NCBI RefSeq assembly: GCF_022012445.1
Contig: NZ_JAKLTS010000005.1
Span: 299,199 to 363,198, forward strand
Source of the DNA: Massilia sp. TS11
Lineage (GTDB): Bacteria; Pseudomonadota; Gammaproteobacteria; Burkholderiales; Burkholderiaceae_D
DNA length: 64,000 bases
Reading direction: 5' to 3'
The stretch's first letter is position 1, and the number at the start of each line of letters is the position of its first letter. A program made the translations under genes and the position numbers. The notes beneath the pieces were generated by a model, which saw nothing but the letters and a program-made list of their open reading frames with translations, had not been told where the DNA came from and searched no databases. Shown piece by piece: positions 25,716 through 35,313 of this stretch.

Positions 25716-27176
25716 TCAGGCGGCCTTGGGTTTGCGTGCCCGGCGCGGTTTGCGTTCGGCCGCCGCTTCGTTCTCGGCCGCGCGCTGGAGCGACTCGAAC
25801 ACCTCATGCATGAAGACGATGAAGCGGTCGATATCGGGCATGGCGCGGCGGCAGGCCACGACCCCGGCATCGAGCTGGCCGTTGTAGGTCTGCACCGTCA
25901 CGTTCAGGGCCAGGCCGTGGGTGATGATCGAAATCGGATAGGTGGCCGTGACGCGCGCACCGGCCAGATACAGGCCGGTGCGCGGGCCGGGCACATTCGA
26001 GACCACGATATTCGCCACCGGCGGCATCGCCTCGGCCAGGTGGCTGCGCCCGTACAGCGAAGCCAGGCCGCTCATCAGCCAGGGCAGGCCCAGACTGGGA
26101 AATTCGGTCGGCAGCACGGCGCGCACGTCGTTGACCGTCTCCTTCAGGGCCTGGGTGGCCTTGACCAGCGCGCGCATGCGCTTGGCCGGGTCCTCGTGCT
26201 GGCTGGCCAGGGCCAGCAGCATCATGCTGACCTGGTTGTGCATGTCCGCATCGCCTTCGCCGCGCAGGCTGACCGGCAGCGCCGCCACCAGCGATTTCTC
26301 GGGACAGGCGTCGTGCTCGATCAGATAACGGCGCAGCGCGCCGCCCACCACGCACAACAGCGCATCATTCAGGGTGCCGCCAAAGGCCTTGCCGATGGCC
26401 GCCATCTCGGCCTGCGAAAAACTGGCCGTGGCAAACACGCGCTGGCTGGTGATATTCCCGCTCAGATGGGTGCGCGGCGCCATCGTGAAGCCCTTGGGCC
26501 AGCCCAACTGACGTTTGCCGTCTTCGTCGCGGCTGGGCAGCAGCAGGCCGGCCGCCACTTTCACGCCGGTCGGCACACCCTTCACCAGGCGCACGCACTG
26601 CTTGACCGTGTCGCGCAGGGCCGCGGCCAGCATCTGCTTGGCCGGCGGTGCGGCGCTGTGCACGGAGCGCGGCGGCGCCGGCGGTACCTTGCGCGCCAGC
26701 GGCGTGGCGTCGAGCAGGGCCTGCGCCAGCGCGACCGCGCCCTGCCCGTCCAGCGCCGCATGGTGAATCTTGCCGTAGAAGGCCAGCTGGCCCGACTTCA
26801 GGCCGGTGAACACGTAGAACTCCCACAGCGGCCGGCTGCGGTCCAGCAGACCGCTATGCAGGCGCGCTACATAGGCTTCCAGCTGCTTGAGCGTGGCGCC
26901 CTTGGGCAGCTGCACGGCGCGGATGTGGTAATCGAGGTCCACATGCGGCTCGTCCACCCAGATCGGATTGGCGATCTCGAGCGGCATCAATGCGAGCTTT
27001 TTTGTGAGCACCTCCGCCAGGTGCAGGCGGCTGCGCACGTGGGCGCGCACCAGGTCGACGAAGTCGCCCTTCAACTCGGGCGGCGGCTCCAGCAGGTGCA
27101 GGCCGCCGACGTGCATCGGCATTTCGGGCGTCTCAAAATGGAGGAAGGTGGCGTCCAGGCCGCTCAAATGCTTCAT
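25716..27176 (-). CDS. Wax ester synthase/diacylglycerol acyltransferase (WS/DGAT)
   Basis: 486 residues, the usual size. LSGLDATFLHFE at the start, the catalytic HHAALDG (His138, His139, Asp143) and the late segment PVANIVVSNVPGPRTGLYLAGA are family signatures. These enzymes move acyl groups from acyl-CoA to fatty alcohols or diacylglycerol, making wax esters or triacylglycerol. The C-terminus is Lys/Arg-rich (RKPRRARKPK), which may help membrane or lipid-droplet contact. Two alpha/beta hydrolase genes flank it on the same strand, a layout fit for lipid storage or turnover. Confidence 0.93.
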   Translation of the reverse strand: MKHLSGLDATFLHFETPEMPMHVGGLHLLEPPPELKGDFVDLVRAHVRSRLHLAEVLTKKLALMPLEIANPIWVDEPHVDLDYHIRAVQLPKGATLKQLEAYVARLHSGLLDRSRPLWEFYVFTGLKSGQLAFYGKIHHAALDGQGAVALAQALLDATPLARKVPPAPPRSVHSAAPPAKQMLAAALRDTVKQCVRLVKGVPTGVKVAAGLLLPSRDEDGKRQLGWPKGFTMAPRTHLSGNITSQRVFATASFSQAEMAAIGKAFGGTLNDALLCVVGGALRRYLIEHDACPEKSLVAALPVSLRGEGDADMHNQVSMMLLALASQHEDPAKRMRALVKATQALKETVNDVRAVLPTEFPSLGLPWLMSGLASLYGRSHLAEAMPPVANIVVSNVPGPRTGLYLAGARVTATYPISIITHGLALNVTVQTYNGQLDAGVVACRRAMPDIDRFIVFMHEVFESLQRAAENEAAAERKPRRARKPKAA

Positions 27177-27188
27177 TGGCGCCCTCCC

Positions 27189-28004
27189 TCAATACCAGCT
27201 GAAAAACGGATTCGGCAGCGCGCCGCGCTGCGGGTCCTGGAACAGCAGCTTTTTCAGGCCCTTGTGGCCGCGGTGGTCAAAGCGCTTCCACTGCCCTTCC
27301 GGCTGGGCCAGACGGTCGGCGATCGCATACATGGCCAGCGGGTTCATGCCCATGCCGACGTGGCTGGCGTGGACTTCGATATTTTCGGACGTCGCCGTCT
27401 CGTCTTCCACGCTGCACTGCCAGGCCACGACGCCGTCGGTGCGGCTGAAAATCGAGGTGGTCGGCACCGGCGGCTTGTGCGCCAGCGCCGCGAACTGGTG
27501 CGCTTCGATATCGGGTTCGCCCGACACCCACTGGTACAGGCGCCAGGCATTCGTCATCTGCGGGCTGCCGCGGAACGGCGAGCCGAGCGAAATCACCAGG
27601 CGCACATCGCCGGGCAGCAGCTTGGCCAGTTCACGGGCATACACGCCGCCCAGGCTCCAGCCGATCAGGCTGACGCGCTGGCCGTGCTGCTCGCGCAGGG
27701 CCAGAATGCGGTCGATACAGGCTTCGAGGACGCCGGGACGGGGGCCGAAGTTCAGGCCCTGCTCCCAGGCATAGGCGGGATAACCGAGGTCTTTGAGGAA
27801 GCGGCGCAGGAAGATGGTGGTGGCGTCGCCGGCCGCCAGGCCGGGAAACACCAGCACCGGGTGGCCATCACCGGCCGGCGCCTTCTGCATGAAGGGATAG
27901 GCCGCCAGGGCCATCCCGAATTCCCAAGGGGCGCGCAGTTCCAGCGCCATCCGGACCAGTCCGGGCGCCTGCGCCTCTTGTTGTGAAAAGAACTTTTTTG
28001 CCAA
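27189..28004 (-). CDS. Alpha/beta hydrolase, lipase-like, TTG start
   Basis: 271 residues from a TTG at 28004 that lies five bases after GGAGG; a GTG at 28058 is in frame but would overlap tadA by 26 bp and has no better ribosome site. VLVFPGLAAGDAT is the oxyanion strand, SLIGWSLGGVYARELA the nucleophile elbow, and a late His (ASHVGMGMNPLA) fits the triad. It is of the PGAP1/lipase kind that works on bulky esters. It precedes WS/DGAT by 12 bp and is probably co-transcribed with it, which suggests a role in lipid metabolism. Confidence 0.82.
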   Translation of the reverse strand: MAKKFFSQQEAQAPGLVRMALELRAPWEFGMALAAYPFMQKAPAGDGHPVLVFPGLAAGDATTIFLRRFLKDLGYPAYAWEQGLNFGPRPGVLEACIDRILALREQHGQRVSLIGWSLGGVYARELAKLLPGDVRLVISLGSPFRGSPQMTNAWRLYQWVSGEPDIEAHQFAALAHKPPVPTTSIFSRTDGVVAWQCSVEDETATSENIEVHASHVGMGMNPLAMYAIADRLAQPEGQWKRFDHRGHKGLKKLLFQDPQRGALPNPFFSWY

Positions 28005-28032
28005 GCTTGCCTCCTCGCCCTCTGAATGGGGT

Positions 28033-28963
<931 letters not shown>

Positions 28964-28964
28964 G

Positions 28965-29600
28965 TCAGGGAATCTGAAGAAGTTTATGGGTCTGCAGGCT
29001 CAGCTTCCATTGCGGGCGGCGCTTGCAGGTCTCGATGGCCAGGCGGGTGTTCTGCTCCTTCAGCAGGCCGTCCATCGGTTGCAGGTAGTGGTGCTGAAAG
29101 TCGAGCGCCTCGTAGGCGGCCAGGTCCTGGCCGAACTGGGGGATCACGACTTTCAGCTCATTACCCCGTTCGACCACCAGCGGCGCGCCCATCTTCGGGC
29201 TCACGCACACCCAGTCGACACCGGCCGGCACCGGCAGACTGCCATTGGTTTCGATGGCGATCTCGAAGCCGCGCGCATGCAGCGCTGCGATCAGGGCCGC
29301 ATCGAGCTGGAGCAACGGCTCGCCGCCCGTGCAGACCACGTATTTGCGGTGCTGGAAAGCGGCCGGCCAGTGGGCGTCGACGGCCGCGGCCAGGGCCTCG
29401 GGCGTGCTGAACTTGCCGCCGCCCTCGCCGTCGGTGCCGACGAAATCGGTGTCGCAGAACTGGCAAACGGCGCTGGCGCGGTCCTGCTCGCGCCCGGTCC
29501 ACAGATTGCAGCCCGAGAAACGGCAAAACACGGCCGGACGGCCAGCCTGGGCGCCTTCGCCCTGGAGCGTGTAGAAAATTTCTTTAACGGAGTAAGTCAC
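28965..29600 (-). CDS. queE: 7-carboxy-7-deazaguanine synthase
   Basis: 211 residues. A radical SAM enzyme with the unusual cluster motif C31-x14-C46-x2-C49 (GCNLW to CQFCDTDF), as in the Burkholderia-type QueE with an extended loop. VCTGGEPLLQLD is the SAM-binding GGEP segment. It rearranges 6-carboxytetrahydropterin to CDG in the queuosine pathway, taking the product of QueD, whose gene follows directly. It is the first gene of the minus-strand run; 135 bp separate it from a divergent cyclase gene. Confidence 0.95.
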   Translation of the reverse strand: MTYSVKEIFYTLQGEGAQAGRPAVFCRFSGCNLWTGREQDRASAVCQFCDTDFVGTDGEGGGKFSTPEALAAAVDAHWPAAFQHRKYVVCTGGEPLLQLDAALIAALHARGFEIAIETNGSLPVPAGVDWVCVSPKMGAPLVVERGNELKVVIPQFGQDLAAYEALDFQHHYLQPMDGLLKEQNTRLAIETCKRRPQWKLSLQTHKLLQIP

Positions 29601-29735
29601 GGCGAGAAGTCGCGGTCGGTCAACCCTCCATCATAGCACAGGGTAGGCCCACCTCGGAATATTGCTAAATGTCAATGAAGGGCTATTTCCAAGCGGCACA
29701 ATCTTTGTCTGTAACGCCACCGGGAGAGGACTCCA

Positions 29736-30626
29736 ATGACCACAAGCGTGCCAGGCTTTGCCAATCAGCTGCTCGAACTGCTCGTCATTCCCGCGTTTGT
29801 GCTCGACGCCGAGCGGCGCGTGCTGATCTGGAACCGTGCCTGTGAAACCCTGACCGGCGTGGCCGCCGAGGAAGTGATCGGCACCACCGGCCATTGGCGC
29901 GCCTTCTATGTGATGCCGCAGGCGACCCTGGCCGACGCCGTGCTCGATGGCACCCTGCCGCGCGGCCCGCGCCAGGCCGCCGAGTACTGGTGCGAAATGC
30001 CGCGCACCGGGCGCCGCTGCTTTCTGTCGGTGGACGCCAGCCCGATGCTCGACGCCCAGGGCAAGCTGCTGGCCGTGGTCTCCACCCTGCGCGACCGCAC
30101 CGAGGAAAAACAGGCCCAGGCCGCGCTCGAACAGCTGGCCACGCGCGACAGCCTGACCGGTCTGGCCAACCGGCGCTGCTTCGACCAGACCCTGCATGCC
30201 GAGTGGCAGCGTGCGATGCGCGACCACCAACCGCTGTCCTTGCTGATGGTCGACGTCGACCACTTCAAACAGTACAACGACACCAATGGCCACCTCGGCG
30301 GCGACGACTGCCTCAAGCGCATCGCCCAGGCGGTGGCGCGCGAAATGCGTACCAACGATCTGGTGGCGCGCTATGGCGGTGAGGAGTTCGCTGTGATTTT
30401 GCCAAACCAGCATCTGCGCGGCGCGGCCATCGTCGCCGAGCGCATCCGCGCCCGCGTCGAAGCCCTCGGCCTGTCGACTGTGTCGATCGGGGCGGCCACG
30501 GCGGTCAGCGCCAATGGCAACGATCCGGGCGCGCTCGTGGCCAGCGCCGACGCGGCCCTGTACCGCGCCAAACACCTCGGACGCAACCGCATCAGCCTGC
30601 CACTGCCCGAGCCCGCGCTCGGCTAG
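29736..30626 (+). CDS. PAS-GGDEF diguanylate cyclase
   Basis: 296 residues. A PAS-like sensor lies at about 8-125, then a GGDEF domain with DSLTGLANRRCFD and the active site GGEEF at 214-218. An RxxD inhibitory site (R205-T-N-D208) stands five residues before it, so product inhibition is likely. It makes cyclic-di-GMP from two GTP. No membrane segment is seen, so it is probably cytoplasmic; the ligand of the PAS domain is unknown. The ATG at 29736 follows a GGGAGAGG ribosome site. It converges on the RTX protease gene with a four-base overlap of stops. Confidence 0.93.
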   Translation: MTTSVPGFANQLLELLVIPAFVLDAERRVLIWNRACETLTGVAAEEVIGTTGHWRAFYVMPQATLADAVLDGTLPRGPRQAAEYWCEMPRTGRRCFLSVDASPMLDAQGKLLAVVSTLRDRTEEKQAQAALEQLATRDSLTGLANRRCFDQTLHAEWQRAMRDHQPLSLLMVDVDHFKQYNDTNGHLGGDDCLKRIAQAVAREMRTNDLVARYGGEEFAVILPNQHLRGAAIVAERIRARVEALGLSTVSIGAATAVSANGNDPGALVASADAALYRAKHLGRNRISLPLPEPALG

Positions 30627-32293
30627 ATGTTGTAGGCGAAGCCGTTGCCGATGATCTTGGCGACCACGCCCACGTTCTCGGCCGACTCGGAAAACTGGAT
30701 CAGGATATTGTCGCGGGTATCGAGGCGCTGATCGAGGATATTCAGCCAGAAATTGAAACCATCGCCGTCCGGATCGCGGTGCAGGGCATTCTTGTACAGC
30801 AGGGTCAGGAAGCTGCGATTGTCGGGCGCGCCGTACAGGTCTTTGAACTCCTGGCTCGCCATCAGCGCCTGCGACAGCTCGAGCGCGCTCATGCCACCAT
30901 CGCGCCGGCCGATCCAGTAGCTGAGCCCGCCCATATCGGGTGTGCGGTTGAAGGCCGCCTGATACAGCCGGAAGGTCTGGCCGCCGGTGGCGTCGAGGTC
31001 GAGCGCGTAGTCGCCGTCGCTGAAATGCAGGCGTTCGACGCTGGCCACCCATTCGCTGCCGCCGTTCCAGTTGATCTGAAAACCGCCATTCGCCGCTTTG
31101 ACCGCATAGTCGGCCAGCTTGCCCGTGAAGCGCATGCCATCGAAGCCGCCGCCGCCGATGATCCGGTCGCCCGCAATGCCGCCCGCGTAGTTGTCATTGC
31201 CCAGACCGCCAACCTTGATGTTGCCGTCGGCCAGGATCAAGGTCTCCACATTGCTGAGCAGATCGCTGCCCTCCCCCAGCACCAGCAGATTGCCCTTGGC
31301 GTCGACCTTGAACTGGTAGTCGCCCAGGCTGCGGTTGAACACCACCGTGTCGGTGCCGCCGCCGCCATCGATGCTGTCGTCGCCGAGGCCGGCATAAATC
31401 TTGTCATTGCCGGCGCCGCTCTGCACCGTGTCGCCCAGATCGTTACAGGTGATCGTGTCGTTGCCGCTGCCGGTGATGACGGCGCGGATCGCCACGTTGT
31501 AGGCGATCGACACATTGTGGGCATTGCCGCTGCTCGAACTAAAGGCGCCCGCGTGCAGATCAACCGTCGAGGCCGTGCAGGCCGAAAAATCGAAAGTATT
31601 GAAGCCGCCCGCGTCCCAGATGCACGAGGGCGCCTGGTTGTTGACGAAACTGTAGGTGTCGTCGCCCGCATGGAAGCTCATATTCGCGCCATACAGGTAC
31701 TGCACCGCTTGAATGTCGTAAAGCATCGGCGTGGCCGCATAGCGTCCGCCGAAACTGGCGTTGTAGGACATCAGCGAGTAGTCGATGGTATCCGTGTCGC
31801 TCGGCAGGAATGGGCCCTCGCTCGGATCGCCGGTGCTGTTGTAGTCGCCCGGATGCTTGAGACCGAGCGTGTGCCCGATCTCGTGCAGGATGGTCATGTA
31901 GCCATAGCTGCCCGGCGTGAAGCGCGAGTTATTGCGGTCCGTATTGTTGAGGTAGAGATCGGCGGGCGGGCTGTCCACCACCTCCGGCATGTAGGCATAG
32001 CCGGCGCTCTTGTTGCCCTGGTCGTTCGTCGCCATGCGGATCTGGGCCGCATACACGTCATCGGTGCGGATGAAAGTCAGGTTGGCCACATTGGCCCAGG
32101 CCTGCATGGCGGCAATCGCGCCGTCCTGCTGGGTCACCGTCATCGGCGCAAAGCCTTGCTTGTCTTCGGCCGAGGCCGTCAACGGCGGGGTCAGCAGAAA
32201 GGTGTAGTACAGCGTGACCGCCGTGCGCGGTTCGCGCGCCCAGCTCGTGTACGCCAGCGCGTCAATCGACAGAATCCCGCTCCGCTCAGCCAT
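30623..32293 (-). CDS. Serralysin-like RTX metalloprotease with DUF4214
   Basis: 556 residues. The catalytic domain has the metzincin motif HEIGHTLGLKH (137-147) and a Met-turn at SLMSYN (Met175). RTX calcium repeats follow at about 275-320 (SGAGNDKIYAGLGDDSIDGG), and a DUF4214 domain lies near 435-510 (FRLYQAAFNRTPDMGGLSYW). No classical signal peptide is present, as expected for a type I secretion substrate; no type I exporter gene is in the window. The likely product is a secreted, calcium-dependent zinc protease. A TATAAT hexamer and a 16-bp perfect palindrome lie just upstream (32317-32337), suggesting a repressor-controlled promoter. Confidence 0.92.
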   Translation of the reverse strand: MAERSGILSIDALAYTSWAREPRTAVTLYYTFLLTPPLTASAEDKQGFAPMTVTQQDGAIAAMQAWANVANLTFIRTDDVYAAQIRMATNDQGNKSAGYAYMPEVVDSPPADLYLNNTDRNNSRFTPGSYGYMTILHEIGHTLGLKHPGDYNSTGDPSEGPFLPSDTDTIDYSLMSYNASFGGRYAATPMLYDIQAVQYLYGANMSFHAGDDTYSFVNNQAPSCIWDAGGFNTFDFSACTASTVDLHAGAFSSSSGNAHNVSIAYNVAIRAVITGSGNDTITCNDLGDTVQSGAGNDKIYAGLGDDSIDGGGGTDTVVFNRSLGDYQFKVDAKGNLLVLGEGSDLLSNVETLILADGNIKVGGLGNDNYAGGIAGDRIIGGGGFDGMRFTGKLADYAVKAANGGFQINWNGGSEWVASVERLHFSDGDYALDLDATGGQTFRLYQAAFNRTPDMGGLSYWIGRRDGGMSALELSQALMASQEFKDLYGAPDNRSFLTLLYKNALHRDPDGDGFNFWLNILDQRLDTRDNILIQFSESAENVGVVAKIIGNGFAYNI

Positions 32294-32316
32294 GTTTTCC
32301 CTTGGAATTATTTAAT

Positions 32317-32337
32317 TGGCAATATATTGCCATTATA
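32317..32337 (-). promoter_or_regulatory. Palindromic operator next to a TATAAT box, upstream of RTX protease
   Basis: TGGCAATATATTGCCA (32317-32332) is a perfect 16-bp palindrome. On the minus strand a consensus TATAAT (32337-32332) abuts it, so transcription would begin inside the palindrome, 24 bp or more before the protease ATG. No good -35 box is seen, which would fit an activator-dependent or weak promoter. Confidence 0.5.
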
Positions 32338-32572
32338 GAAATGGATTGTCCACTTCGCCCACGGCCGGCGGCGGCAATTCGGCGGGCAGCGGCCGCGCTT
32401 CCATCGCCGCCACCACGGCGTTGAGCAGCGCCTGTAGCGCGCGTGCCTGGCGCAGCCCGGCCTGATCCAGGGTCAGGTCGAGATCGCCATGCAGGCTGAT
32501 ACGGTCGAGCCGGTTCTCGATGCACAGCGCGCCGATTTCGATGACCTCGGCTTCATTTTCAAACGGCTTCAT
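32333..32572 (-). CDS. Hypothetical 79-residue protein
   Basis: A short acidic protein (ENEAEVIEIGALCIENRLDRI at the start in two parts, then a Leu/Ala-rich helix DQAGLRQARALQALLNAVVAAM). I recognise no family. It is likely real because its ATG overlaps the nuclease stop by ATGA and codon use resembles the neighbours. No signal peptide or membrane segment is visible, so it is probably cytoplasmic. Its stop codon overlaps the candidate -10 box of the protease gene. Confidence 0.6.
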   Translation of the reverse strand: MKPFENEAEVIEIGALCIENRLDRISLHGDLDLTLDQAGLRQARALQALLNAVVAAMEARPLPAELPPPAVGEVDNPFL

Positions 32573-33333
32573 TTCTTCTTCCTCAGTTTCAGCGTCGGCA
32601 GCGCGAGCATGACCGTCTTCTGTTGCGGGCTCAGGCTGGGCATCAGATTGATGCCGATCTTGTCCTCGAGCTGGGCGATATTCATGACCTCGAACTCCTC
32701 GGTCGCTTCATTGCGCACAAACCAGGCCGCGCCGGCTTTCTGTTTGGGGCTGTAGACGGCCTTGTACAGGTGGCTGGGAACGAGCACATTGCCGACCTTC
32801 TGCACACGCGCCTCCAGATAGGCGGGACCGGTCAGTACGTAGAGACCGCCATCGCGCTTGGCCAGCTTGCGCGTGGCCTGCTCGATCGCCGACCACAGAT
32901 GGCGATTGTTCTCGCCGTTCTGCGGCACGATATTGGCCAGCGCAAAGCTGTCGCGCTGGCTGGCGCGATCGGGCATATCGCCGTTCGGCGACATGTGGCC
33001 GCGGTCGAAACCGCTGCGCGCATAATCGGCCAGTTCAGCCCGTTCGCGCGGCGGCAGGCGCGGCTCGGCGTGGAAATTGTTTTCGCGCGAGAGCTGCTGG
33101 GCTTGTTCGATCTGTTCCGGCTTGAGGAACTCCGCCGACCACAGCGGCGTGCGCGTCACCCCCGAATGCACGACGCCAAACACGCCGTAGCAGAGTTCGC
33201 GCGTGGCCACGGCCAGCTTCGGATTCTTGATCTCCGGCAGGCGCCCATCGACGTAATACGCGGGACAATTGCCGGCCCAGGCCGCAGCCGACACCAGCAG
33301 ACCGGCCAGTGCGCCGGCCCAGGACTTGATCAT
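32569..33333 (-). CDS. DNA/RNA non-specific endonuclease, secreted
   Basis: 254 residues with a signal peptide (1-20, ending AWA). The catalytic DRGHM lies at 110-114 with His113 as the general base, and NIVPQNGENNRHLW carries the metal-binding Asn. This is the NucA/Serratia nuclease type, which cuts DNA and RNA with Mg. VLTGPAYLE and PSHLYKAVY are later landmarks. It should act in the periplasm or outside the cell. It shares an operon with the 79-residue protein and lies beside the secreted protease gene. Confidence 0.93.
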   Translation of the reverse strand: MIKSWAGALAGLLVSAAAWAGNCPAYYVDGRLPEIKNPKLAVATRELCYGVFGVVHSGVTRTPLWSAEFLKPEQIEQAQQLSRENNFHAEPRLPPRERAELADYARSGFDRGHMSPNGDMPDRASQRDSFALANIVPQNGENNRHLWSAIEQATRKLAKRDGGLYVLTGPAYLEARVQKVGNVLVPSHLYKAVYSPKQKAGAAWFVRNEATEEFEVMNIAQLEDKIGINLMPSLSPQQKTVMLALPTLKLRKKK

Positions 33334-33366
33334 GCATTACTCCAGTCAATCTTTACGACTGGAATT

Positions 33367-34710
33367 CTAGCAAGCCGGAAACCTCAGCGTGAACACCGTG
33401 CCGGAATTCGGGGCCGAATCGGCCTCGATGCTGCCGCCGAAAGCCAGCATCGCGCGGCGGCAGAATGGCAGGCCCATGCCGGTGCCGGCCGCCCGCGTGG
33501 TGAAGTAAGGATCGAACACATGCGGCAGGATATGCTCGGGAATGCCGTGGCCGCTGTCCGTCACACTCAGCAGATTCACACTGCCATGGCGCTGGCTGAC
33601 GATGCAGACCTCGCCCCCGGCCTGCAGCGCGTTTTTGATCAGGTTGTAGAGCACCAGCACCATCAGCCGCGCCGAGCCGACGAAGCGGAAATCGTCCATC
33701 TCGCCGCGGTGCAGGCGCGCGCGCTCCTGCTGGCCAAACGGATAGTGCTTGAGCGCCTCGTCGATGCAGGCCGACATCGACACCATGCCAAAGCCATCGC
33801 GCGAGAAACTGCCGTCGCGCGCGCTGGCGAGGACGCTGTCGGCAATGAAATCGGTGCGGCTGACCTCGGCTTCGATGTCGCTGGCCAGTTCGCGCAGATA
33901 GGCCAGATGCGCGGGCTGCAGCTGCGCCTGGCGCTGGCCGTTGGCGGTCGCCAGCTCGTACCCGGCAATCAGTTCCGGCAGCCCCTTGGCCAGCACGCGC
34001 GCCTGCCCGCGGATCGTCGCCAGCGGCGTGCGCATTTCATGCACGACGGTGGCGGCCAGCTGCAGCGGGTTGGCCATCAGCTGGTGGCGGGCGATGGCCT
34101 GGGCCATCATTCCCAGGCTGAGCACGATGAACATGACCCCGGGCGGATAGATGGCCAGGCCATAGTTGCAGGCATAGTCGATGGCGGCCAGGCCATAGGT
34201 GGCAATGCTCGCCAGGCAGTAGCGCAGGCGCAGCTGTTCGACGGATGCGGCACAGGCTTGCTGGTGATACAGCAGCCAGGCCGAGCGCACGATGATCGTC
34301 ACCGTCTGCACCAGATGCACGGGATGCAGCAGGCCCGCACGCGGATAGAAGCCGAAACTGTAGTGGTAGACGCCGTCGACGACCTGATCCGACAGGGCCA
34401 GGGCCAGCGCGATGCAGGCCGAGAGTTTGACCCACACCATCTCTTGCTGACGGCGCGTCAGCTCCACCACCAGCAGGTACAGACTGGTTGGCAGAAACAG
34501 AATCAGCCCGTAACCGATCCGCGCCACCTCGGCCGCCAGCGCGGGCGACTGCACCTGGAACAGCACCGACCAGCAAAACTGCCAGCTGAACGTCGCCAGA
34601 CACAGCAGAAAGAAGGCGATGCTGACGCGGTTGGTCCCGCGCGAGACCAGCACATAGATCCCGAAACTCAGGAACAGGAGTGATACTAGGGCGGGGATCA
34701 GAGAGCTCAT
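33367..34710 (-). CDS. Sensor histidine kinase with 7TM N-terminal domain
   Basis: 447 residues. Residues 1-208 hold about seven hydrophobic segments resembling the HisKA_7TM sensor region. The HisKA helix VVHEMRTPLATIRGQA puts the phospho-acceptor at His224, and the ATP-binding domain has LVLYNLIKNALQAGG, VTDSGHGIPEHIL, FDPYFTT and GTGMGLPFCRRAM. It senses an unknown signal in or near the membrane. No response regulator gene is adjacent, so its partner is elsewhere. CqsS-type quorum-sensing kinases have a related plan but no autoinducer synthase gene is here. Confidence 0.88.
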   Translation of the reverse strand: MSSLIPALVSLLFLSFGIYVLVSRGTNRVSIAFFLLCLATFSWQFCWSVLFQVQSPALAAEVARIGYGLILFLPTSLYLLVVELTRRQQEMVWVKLSACIALALALSDQVVDGVYHYSFGFYPRAGLLHPVHLVQTVTIIVRSAWLLYHQQACAASVEQLRLRYCLASIATYGLAAIDYACNYGLAIYPPGVMFIVLSLGMMAQAIARHQLMANPLQLAATVVHEMRTPLATIRGQARVLAKGLPELIAGYELATANGQRQAQLQPAHLAYLRELASDIEAEVSRTDFIADSVLASARDGSFSRDGFGMVSMSACIDEALKHYPFGQQERARLHRGEMDDFRFVGSARLMVLVLYNLIKNALQAGGEVCIVSQRHGSVNLLSVTDSGHGIPEHILPHVFDPYFTTRAAGTGMGLPFCRRAMLAFGGSIEADSAPNSGTVFTLRFPAC

Positions 34711-34796
34711 GCGGACTCGTGCGGTCAGGGTCCTTTGATCTTAGACAGCCCCATGTTGATCGTCCACATGCGAACTATTAGAAGTCGAGCAATGTT

Positions 34797-34828
34797 TGAT
34801 GTACATCATGCGTGCTGCATGTTCGAAC
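34797..34828. promoter_or_regulatory. Palindromes upstream of the thioesterase gene
   Basis: TGATGTACATCA (34797-34808) is a perfect 12-bp palindrome, and GTTCGAAC (34821-34828) is a perfect 8-bp one. They lie 54-85 bp before the thioesterase start in a 171-bp gap that is visibly richer in A+T than its surroundings. Operator function is a guess. Confidence 0.35.
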
Positions 34829-34881
34829 GCTTATTTGTGAGCAACCCGTCTGGGTGTTTTGTTCATTTAAAGGAGATCAAC

Positions 34882-35313
34882 ATGCACGTTCAAGCAGTCG
34901 TCAATTTCGCCCCCGCCACCTTCAATCACAGCCACACGATCACGCTCAAGGACTCGAATGCCTATGGCAATACCTATTTCGCCCGCTATTTCGAGTGGCA
35001 GGGGGTGTGCCGCGAACGCTGGTTCCACGACTGCATCGCGGCCGACATGCTGCAGGCCGAGGGCGTGTTCATCACCAAACACGCCGAGCAGGACTTCGTG
35101 CAGGAGACTTTCCCGTTCCAGACGATTGAATGCGAGCTCAATACCTACGATGTGCGCAAGTGCTCGTTCTGGCTCGAATTCCGTTTTATGTCCGAGGGAC
35201 GGCTGGTGTCGGTCGGACGGCAGCAGATCGTCTTTGCCGACCACAGCCGGCGCATCTGTGCCCTGCCCGCGCGCGTGATCGGCAAGATCAAGCGCTACGC
35301 GAAGGACTTGTAA
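34882..35313 (+). CDS. Hotdog-fold acyl-CoA thioesterase
   Basis: 143 residues from the ATG at 34882, chosen because AAGGAGA precedes it closely; an upstream frame extension lacks a ribosome site. LKDSNAYGNTYFARYFEWQGVCRERWF is the 4HBT-type active-site helix (split here in spirit: DSNAYGN holds the catalytic acidic residue region, YFEW the hot-dog helix). The family hydrolyses acyl-CoA or acyl-ACP thioesters and includes enediyne-type polyketide thioesterases. No polyketide genes are near. It stands alone with palindromes in front and overlaps the convergent rlmN-like gene by 26 bp. Confidence 0.8.
   Translation: MHVQAVVNFAPATFNHSHTITLKDSNAYGNTYFARYFEWQGVCRERWFHDCIAADMLQAEGVFITKHAEQDFVQETFPFQTIECELNTYDVRKCSFWLEFRFMSEGRLVSVGRQQIVFADHSRRICALPARVIGKIKRYAKDL

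Noticed and set aside
25806..27986. Very long open frame (726 codons) on the plus strand
   Set aside because: It is the antisense shadow of the WS/DGAT and hydrolase genes, whose motifs are clear; its translation is rich in His, Gln, Arg and has no recognisable domain.
29601..29735. PreQ1 riboswitch before queE
   Set aside because: I looked for the short pseudoknot pattern in the 135-bp gap and found no stem and A-rich tail in the right order.
32623..34683. Open frame of 686 codons on the plus strand
   Set aside because: Antisense of the nuclease and 7TM kinase genes, both with complete catalytic motifs.
33367..34710. CqsS/LqsS-type quorum-sensing receptor
   Set aside because: Membrane plan and His motif are loosely similar, but no autoinducer synthase or partner regulator is near and the sensor part fits the general 7TM histidine kinase type.
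34836..34860. Attenuator before the thioesterase gene
   Set aside because: ACCC/GGGT followed by several T residues makes only a four-bp stem; no leader peptide with it.
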